A stretch of DNA of 59,996 nt from a virus. The stretch covers positions 1 through 59,996 of IMG/VR virus record IMGVR_UViG_3300037264_000454; one strand, 5' to 3'. This document shows positions 56,104 to 59,996 of the stretch, piece after piece (the first letter of the stretch is position 1; every line of letters starts with the position of its first letter). The position numbers were made by a program, and so were the translations under genes. The notes below the pieces were generated by a model. It was given only the letters and a program-made list of their open reading frames with translations, was not told the DNA's origin and did not search any database.

Positions 56104-56361
56104 TCACCCGCCCCAGTCGTCGGGGTCTTCGCCTAGAACCTCACGACACGCCTCTTTCATCGCGCCGCGTCGGCGGTCCTTCTCCATCTCAATCAGCGGC
56201 CCCATGACGTAGAGACCGAGTCGCCCTAGCGGTTTCGCTTGCGGTAGATAGTCGACGGGTCCGTACCCAAAGACGCCGATGTGTGCGCGCTGGGCACGGT
56301 TGCACCAATCAGACTTCACGCGCTTCGGCATGGCGAGGAAGATGGCGTCGCGGATCGTCAT
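56104..56361 (-). CDS. Hypothetical protein
   Basis: 85 residues from ATG at 56361. TIRDAIFLAMPKRVKSDWCN, then VDYLPQAKPLGRLGLYVMGP and REVLGEDPDDWGG. Basic N-terminal, acidic C-terminal. Unknown. Confidence 0.6.
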   Translation of the reverse strand: MTIRDAIFLAMPKRVKSDWCNRAQRAHIGVFGYGPVDYLPQAKPLGRLGLYVMGPLIEMEKDRRRGAMKEACREVLGEDPDDWGG

Positions 56362-56852
56362 GCGCCGTCCCTCCAATCCACGATTGCGGACACGCTACCG
56401 AACACCGGCACGCCGCATTCGTTGGCCCGCTCCCGTTCACGATCCGCGCCCGGCGACGGGCCGAGGAACAGCATCGCGTCACAGACCTCGACGAAGGCGA
56501 GGTTCGGATCGGCGTAGTCCGCGTACTCCATGTCGCCGGCGTAGAGGCCGGTGAGCAGGTCGGCGGCGGGGTTGAACGGCGCGAACTTGTGCCGTCTGAG
56601 TTCCCGGTCGGCGACAAGGAACGCATGCGTGTTGGCGAGGTATCCGCAGGCGTTGTCATTGAGCGGCCCGGCGATGAACACGCGCAGGGGTGAAGTTCTA
56701 ATCGAGGGTTTCGCCGTAGCCTCAGCGTCGTGCGTAACCTCAACTTCGGCATGAGGCTTCCCGTTGAACACTGCGGTCCAGTCTTCGCACGCTGACAGGT
56801 CGAGGCCGCGCTTGCCACAGGTGTCGTCTCGGCAGGTGTTGCAGGTCTTCAT
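56358..56852 (-). CDS. Nucleoside 2-deoxyribosyltransferase-like (DUF4406-type) protein
   Basis: 164 residues, ATG at 56852. After a Cys-containing N-terminus (CNTCRDDTC), RVFIAGPLNDNACGYLANTH, then ADRELRRHKFAPFNPAADLL, LAFVEVCDAMLFLGPSPGAD and RERERANECGVPVFGSV matches DUF4406/NDT-like proteins of phages. May act on nucleotides or nucleoside ADP-ribose-like substrates. Confidence 0.7.
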   Translation of the reverse strand: MKTCNTCRDDTCGKRGLDLSACEDWTAVFNGKPHAEVEVTHDAEATAKPSIRTSPLRVFIAGPLNDNACGYLANTHAFLVADRELRRHKFAPFNPAADLLTGLYAGDMEYADYADPNLAFVEVCDAMLFLGPSPGADRERERANECGVPVFGSVSAIVDWRDGA

Positions 56853-57388
56853 GCCGCCTCCTCAGATCCAAGAGTCGCGGGAACATCGCCGCACCGTACC
56901 AGCAGTCCGTACAGCACCTCTATGCGGCGATGGGTCCGGTACTCGATAGTGCGGTACTCGCCGACGCGCGGAGCGTTGCTGCGCAGACCCAGCATGCGGG
57001 CGATCTGAATGCCCGAGATGCCGGCGCGCCGCATGGCCGAAACGCGAGCGACCGCCGTGTCGGCTGGTACGCGATGTCTAGGACCGATGTCGTCGACGGT
57101 CACGGCCAGAATCAGGTCGGCGTTGCCGCGACGTATCTTCTGGGCTTTGCGGACGCTGTAGGAGAGTCCCTCAGTGCTGAGTCCGGCCACCGCAGCGATG
57201 GCACGCAGGGACATGCCCTGGGCGCACAGCAGGGCGACGTGGTCGCGCGCCGGTTGAACGGGCACCCAGCGCTTGATCCCCCAGCGCATGTCCTGCTCCC
57301 ACTCGCGGGCGTAGGCGCGGCCGGCCTCGGTGCAGGGGTCGCAGCGACAGCCGGTGCTGTAGGCGCCGTACGTGCCGTGGCGGGTCAT
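56849..57388 (-). CDS. HTH protein of phage type
   Basis: 179 residues, ATG at 57388. HGTYGAYSTGCRCDPCTEAG is a Cys-containing N-terminal motif common in actinophage proteins. Two HTH-like parts: MSLRAIAAVAGLSTEGLSYS and ISGIQIARMLGLRSNAPRVG. Likely a DNA-binding regulator. Confidence 0.7.
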   Translation of the reverse strand: MTRHGTYGAYSTGCRCDPCTEAGRAYAREWEQDMRWGIKRWVPVQPARDHVALLCAQGMSLRAIAAVAGLSTEGLSYSVRKAQKIRRGNADLILAVTVDDIGPRHRVPADTAVARVSAMRRAGISGIQIARMLGLRSNAPRVGEYRTIEYRTHRRIEVLYGLLVRCGDVPATLGSEEAA

Positions 57389-57705
57389 GTGGCGGCCTGC
57401 CATCGTGAAGGCTTGAAGTGACAGGAGTCGTGAGAGTCCACGACGTATCCGCCGTCCTCTATGGACGCACAATGACCGGACTGCTCGGCCAGGGCGATGT
57501 CGCACCCGAATCCGTTGTAGTCGTCGTGGCCGCTCTTGCAGTTTCCGCAACACCTCAGTCCCATCGCGATCGTGCGCCAGTGCTCGGCGTACTCCTGCAG
57601 CTCACTCGGCCGCCAGGTTGCGAATGACGGATCGGCCGGCAGACCGTCGTCGCCCATCCTCTCGAGCCCGTCCATCGTCGTGTGGTGCCAGTCGATCGCG
57701 CTCAT
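57385..57705 (-). CDS. CCGNC/SRW module protein
   Basis: 106 residues from ATG at 57705. ELQEYAEHWRTIAMGLRCCG, NCKSGHDDYNGFGCDIALAE, then SHDSCHFKPSRWQAAT: the third copy of the CCGNC...KPSRW module, here after a helical N-terminus. Confidence 0.7.
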   Translation of the reverse strand: MSAIDWHHTTMDGLERMGDDGLPADPSFATWRPSELQEYAEHWRTIAMGLRCCGNCKSGHDDYNGFGCDIALAEQSGHCASIEDGGYVVDSHDSCHFKPSRWQAAT

Positions 57706-58334
57706 ACCAGCGGCCCGATTTCGCCGTCCAGGTAGCGGGTGAAGAGTTCGCGCTGTTCGTCCCGCGCCGCGCCCCGCGCCGCGCCCCACGCCGCGCCCCA
57801 CGCCGCGCCCCACGCCGCGCGCCGCGCCGCGCGCCGCGCCGCGTCCCACGCCGCGTCCCACGCCGCGCCCCGCGCCGCGTCCCACGCCGCGTCCCACGCC
57901 GCGTCCCACGCCGCGTCCTCAATTCCTCCGGTGCCGAACTCGGCGAAGCCGGTGAGTAGGTCAAGAATCGCTCCGTAGAACTCGCGTTCGTCGTCGTCCA
58001 CGAGATAGGCGACGCGGCGGGCGCAGTCGATGGCGAACATCCGCAGCGTGTAGTCGGACCATGCGGGAACGCGCCTCACCAGCCGAGCCTGCTCCGCGCA
58101 GGACTTGTCGCTACCCTTGACGACCTCGCCGCGTACCTCGATCTCGTACAGGTCGGGGCCGTAGTGAACCAGCAGGTCGAGCGGATCGTCGCAGAAGTGA
58201 TAGCCGCTATCGCACGGCACGGCGGGCACCTTCGGAATCCACTTGCCGGGACGCTTGCCGTGCGGCATGTAGTCGGAGTAGTCGCCGTGTCCGTAAGCTC
58301 CAGTGGTGCCGTTCATTGTCTTGTACAGTTTCAT
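57702..58334 (-). CDS. DUF7666-like protein with Ala-Trp/Arg-Asp repeat region
   Basis: 210 residues, ATG at 58334. N-terminal ~115 residues ([40 protein letters not shown]) are the same sort of domain as the C-terminus of the junction-spanning repeat protein. Residues ~145-195 are a 4-residue repeat (AAWD, AAWG, AARD) from a 12-bp DNA repeat at 57763-57922. Such repeat regions vary in copy number. Unknown function. Confidence 0.75.
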   Translation of the reverse strand: MKLYKTMNGTTGAYGHGDYSDYMPHGKRPGKWIPKVPAVPCDSGYHFCDDPLDLLVHYGPDLYEIEVRGEVVKGSDKSCAEQARLVRRVPAWSDYTLRMFAIDCARRVAYLVDDDEREFYGAILDLLTGFAEFGTGGIEDAAWDAAWDAAWDAARGAAWDAAWDAARRAARRAAWGAAWGAAWGAARGAARDEQRELFTRYLDGEIGPLV

Positions 58335-58359
58335 CGTCCCCTCCGTTTCAAAATCTGCC

Positions 58360-59001
58360 TCACGACGCCACCGCCCGCCGCTCGAAGATCGAGAACATGC
58401 GCGTCGCCCTTTGGAAGCCCGTCACCACGGCGATGAGTCCGACAAGTTTCCAGTCGCGGCGGCGGTATGACGGGTAGTACGTGTGTAGCACCCCGAGATG
58501 GCCGCCGACGCGGAGCAGGCGGTGCGACTCTGACATGAACCCGCGCAGGGGGAACGGCGGGCAGCCGTACTTGGCGCTGTCCTCTTTCGTGTACGGCGGG
58601 TCGCTCAGGATGAGGTCGAAGGATCCGTCTGGCAGTGGGATCGCGTCAGCTGAGGCGAGGATCTGAGGGCGGCGTACTTCGTCTTCCACCATGTCCACCG
58701 TCACACCCGGCCCCGTCACGGTGCCGCTTGGACAATGGAGAATGTCGTCGGCGCCGGGGAACAGCGCCAACGCCCGCTTGAGGAATGTCGGCGGGTACTG
58801 ACCATGTAGGGTGACCTTCGTCCAGGACGTGCCGCAGTACCAGACGCCATACGTCCAACCCTTGTCGCTCACGGTGACGGGATACTTCGGGAAGGCGGCG
58901 TTGAGGGCGGCTACGTTGGGGTCGAATCTTCTGAGGAATACTCTCGCGTAGTCCTCCGCGTCCCCGAGGCGGAGCACTTCTTCGCATTCAGGTGCCCTCA
59001 C
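58360..59001 (-). CDS. Methyltransferase-like protein (DPPY)
   Basis: 213 residues, GTG at 59001 (GTGA). The N-terminal half (DILHCPSGTVTGPGVTVDMV, then ASADAIPLPDGSFDLILSDP) leads into DPPYTKEDSAKYG, then FMSESHRLLRVGGHLGVLHT: a Rossmann-type AdoMet fold with a D-P-P-Y motif. Substrate unclear (DNA or another). Fourth methyltransferase in the genome. Confidence 0.78.
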   Translation of the reverse strand: MRAPECEEVLRLGDAEDYARVFLRRFDPNVAALNAAFPKYPVTVSDKGWTYGVWYCGTSWTKVTLHGQYPPTFLKRALALFPGADDILHCPSGTVTGPGVTVDMVEDEVRRPQILASADAIPLPDGSFDLILSDPPYTKEDSAKYGCPPFPLRGFMSESHRLLRVGGHLGVLHTYYPSYRRRDWKLVGLIAVVTGFQRATRMFSIFERRAVAS

Positions 59002-59204
59002 GACGCCACCGCCAGCCGTTCACCGATACCGGCGATCGATCGGCAACGCTTGCAGTCGCCGGTCAGTCTGTCGCGTTCGCTGTTGTCGACGGCGAAGTAC
59101 TCCGTCGATTTCGGCCGCTTGTGCCCGCAGACGTAGCAGACCTTGCCGCCGAAGATGAGGTAGTCGATCTCGTCGACTTCGGGTTCGATGTAGCGGAGGC
59201 TCAT
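58998..59204 (-). CDS. Zinc-binding small protein
   Basis: 68 residues from ATG at 59204. CYVCGHKRPKSTEYFAVDNS...DCKRCRSIAG: a Cys4 finger like those in the HNH proteins, but without the nuclease core. Confidence 0.65.
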   Translation of the reverse strand: MSLRYIEPEVDEIDYLIFGGKVCYVCGHKRPKSTEYFAVDNSERDRLTGDCKRCRSIAGIGERLAVAS

Positions 59205-59386
59205 GCCGCCGCCTTCGAGTGGTGGATGCAGCAGAAGTCGGCGTCGGTGATAAGCACGCCGCCGCGTGGTTTGATGTACCACGATCCGCGAACGGTGCAG
59301 GTTCCCGAGTACTGGAACGGCGCGGGATGACGATCCCAGAACCGGCAGTTGTCGCACTGGACGGGCGCGAAGCAGGTCGGCTTCAT
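59201..59386 (-). CDS. 61-aa Cys-rich protein
   Basis: ATG at 59386. CDNCRFWDRHPAPFQYSGTC, then DADFCCIHHSKA: several Cys and a His pair likely bind a metal. Directly after the repeat protein. Confidence 0.65.
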   Translation of the reverse strand: MKPTCFAPVQCDNCRFWDRHPAPFQYSGTCTVRGSWYIKPRGGVLITDADFCCIHHSKAAA

Positions 59387-59996
59387 ACCGCCACCTCCCC
59401 CCCATTGATGTCGACCTCGTACACAGGGCGACAGGCGGCGCGGAAACGGATCTTGCCCGTGTCGCCGTCGGGGTTGGGGTGTCCAAGATCGGCCACCTTG
59501 ATGGGAACGGCGACGAAGTGCGTGCCGGACTCGTGATACCACTGCGCTTGAGCCGGCGACGCGCATCCGTGCAGGCCGCGTCCACAGTCACGGGGGGCGG
59601 CGTCGAAGTCGGACGCCACGGGCTTGCTGCCGGGGCTGTAGTCGGTCTTGTACGGCGTCGTCCACTCGTCGTCGACGCATTTGTAGAGGGTGACGACGCC
59701 GCGCTTGGCGGTGACGCCGTGGTAGTCGAGCCAAGCCTGCGGGGTGTCGATGTGCGGCGGGGTGATGATGACTCCGCCGATGATCGTCGCGGCCGCGCTC
59801 AATCTGTGGACTGCGGTGTATGGAGCGGCCGTGACCGTGGCCGAGCCGTAGGCCGTGACCGTGGCCGAGCCGTAGGCCGTGACCGTGGCCGAGCCGTAGG
59901 CCGTGACCGTGGCCGAGCCGTAGGCCGTGACCGTGGCCGAGCCGTAGGCCCTGACCGTGGCCGAGCCGTAGGCCGTGACCGTGGCCGAGTCGTAGG
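59383..59996 (-). CDS. Repeat protein, C-terminal part (DUF7666-like domain)
   Basis: Open from 59996 through about seven octapeptide repeats to 59830, then a short linker (AAPYTAVHRL) and a ~135-residue domain: AWLDYHGVTAKRGVVTLYKC, DYSPGSKPVASDFDAAPRDC, GRGLHGCASPAQAQWYHESG and VYEVDINGGEVAV. It joins the piece at 1-417 (see there). Similar domains accompany this octapeptide repeat in actinobacterial and phage proteins. Function unknown. Confidence 0.85.
   Translation of the reverse strand, partial: YDSATVTAYGSATVRAYGSATVTAYGSATVTAYGSATVTAYGSATVTAYGSATVTAAPYTAVHRLSAAATIIGGVIITPPHIDTPQAWLDYHGVTAKRGVVTLYKCVDDEWTTPYKTDYSPGSKPVASDFDAAPRDCGRGLHGCASPAQAQWYHESGTHFVAVPIKVADLGHPNPDGDTGKIRFRAACRPVYEVDINGGEVAV
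59827..59996 (-). repeat. 24-bp tandem repeat array, right part
   Basis: Seven copies of the unit seen at 1-320, on the same strand and coding the same octapeptide. The window stops mid-unit (after ...gtcgtagg). The true copy number across the junction cannot be read here. Confidence 0.95.

Noticed and set aside
57763-57922. Regulatory iterons or CRISPR-like repeat
   Set aside because: The 12-bp repeat is within a supported gene and in frame.

Overview
The window looks like a nearly complete genome of a tailed dsDNA phage with siphovirus-type (long non-contractile tail) morphogenesis genes. It appears to have been linearised inside one gene. Both ends fall in the same 24-bp tandem repeat, on the same strand. 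Read across the junction they would form one protein: an N-terminal start at 417, octapeptide repeats, and a C-terminal domain ending at 59383. The high GC content, many GTG starts, ATGA/GTGA-coupled gene junctions and leaderless-looking starts suggest an actinobacterial or other high-GC host. This is inference; no host gene is present. No tRNA, CRISPR array, DNA polymerase, helicase or complete integrase was recognised.

Almost all genes are on the minus strand, so the map reads from high to low coordinates. (1) Late block, 38.3 to 5.2 kb: terminase small and large subunits, portal, MuF-like protein, scaffold, major capsid protein, decoration or fibre proteins, head-tail connectors, two paralogous tail-tube proteins, a -1 frameshifted tail chaperone pair, tape measure and distal tail proteins. 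After these come holin-like proteins, an amidase, a metallophosphoesterase, an MT-A70 methylase, an interrupted and frameshifted DNA methyltransferase, a lysozyme-like protein, an RNA ligase and small membrane proteins. (2) A 10-bp stem-loop (5133-5170) and a TTGACA promoter (5060-5088) separate the late block from a long early block. The early block runs from 4976 to 1, through the junction, and on from 59996 to about 46.9 kb. It carries a RecE-like nuclease, an acidic-tailed partner protein, an IS110-C-terminal-like protein, methyltransferases, a DnaD-like replication protein and many small zinc-ribbon or HTH proteins. (3) A third leftward block (45.4 to 39.7 kb) holds a putative tRNA/RNA-repair set (CCA-adding-like nucleotidyltransferase, RlaP-like nucleotidyltransferase, Rnl2-like ligase), HNH nucleases and a P27-type terminase small subunit.

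Two nearly identical regulatory cassettes (operator, sigma70-like promoter, small gene, HTH gene) face each other at 38.3-39.1 kb (+) and 46.8-46.0 kb (-) and bracket the third block. Next to the second cassette lie two separate integrase pieces, an arm-domain-like ORF and a core-binding-domain ORF, with no catalytic domain visible.

The most unusual signals are: a row of six hairpins (1418-1754) with perfectly paired but different stems and identical 30-nt loop lengths sharing a TGGGTTTCG core, embedded at the 5' end of the IS110-like gene; a 674-bp gene-free region (7974-8647) rich in long perfect inverted repeats; and the repeat gene that spans the contig junction.
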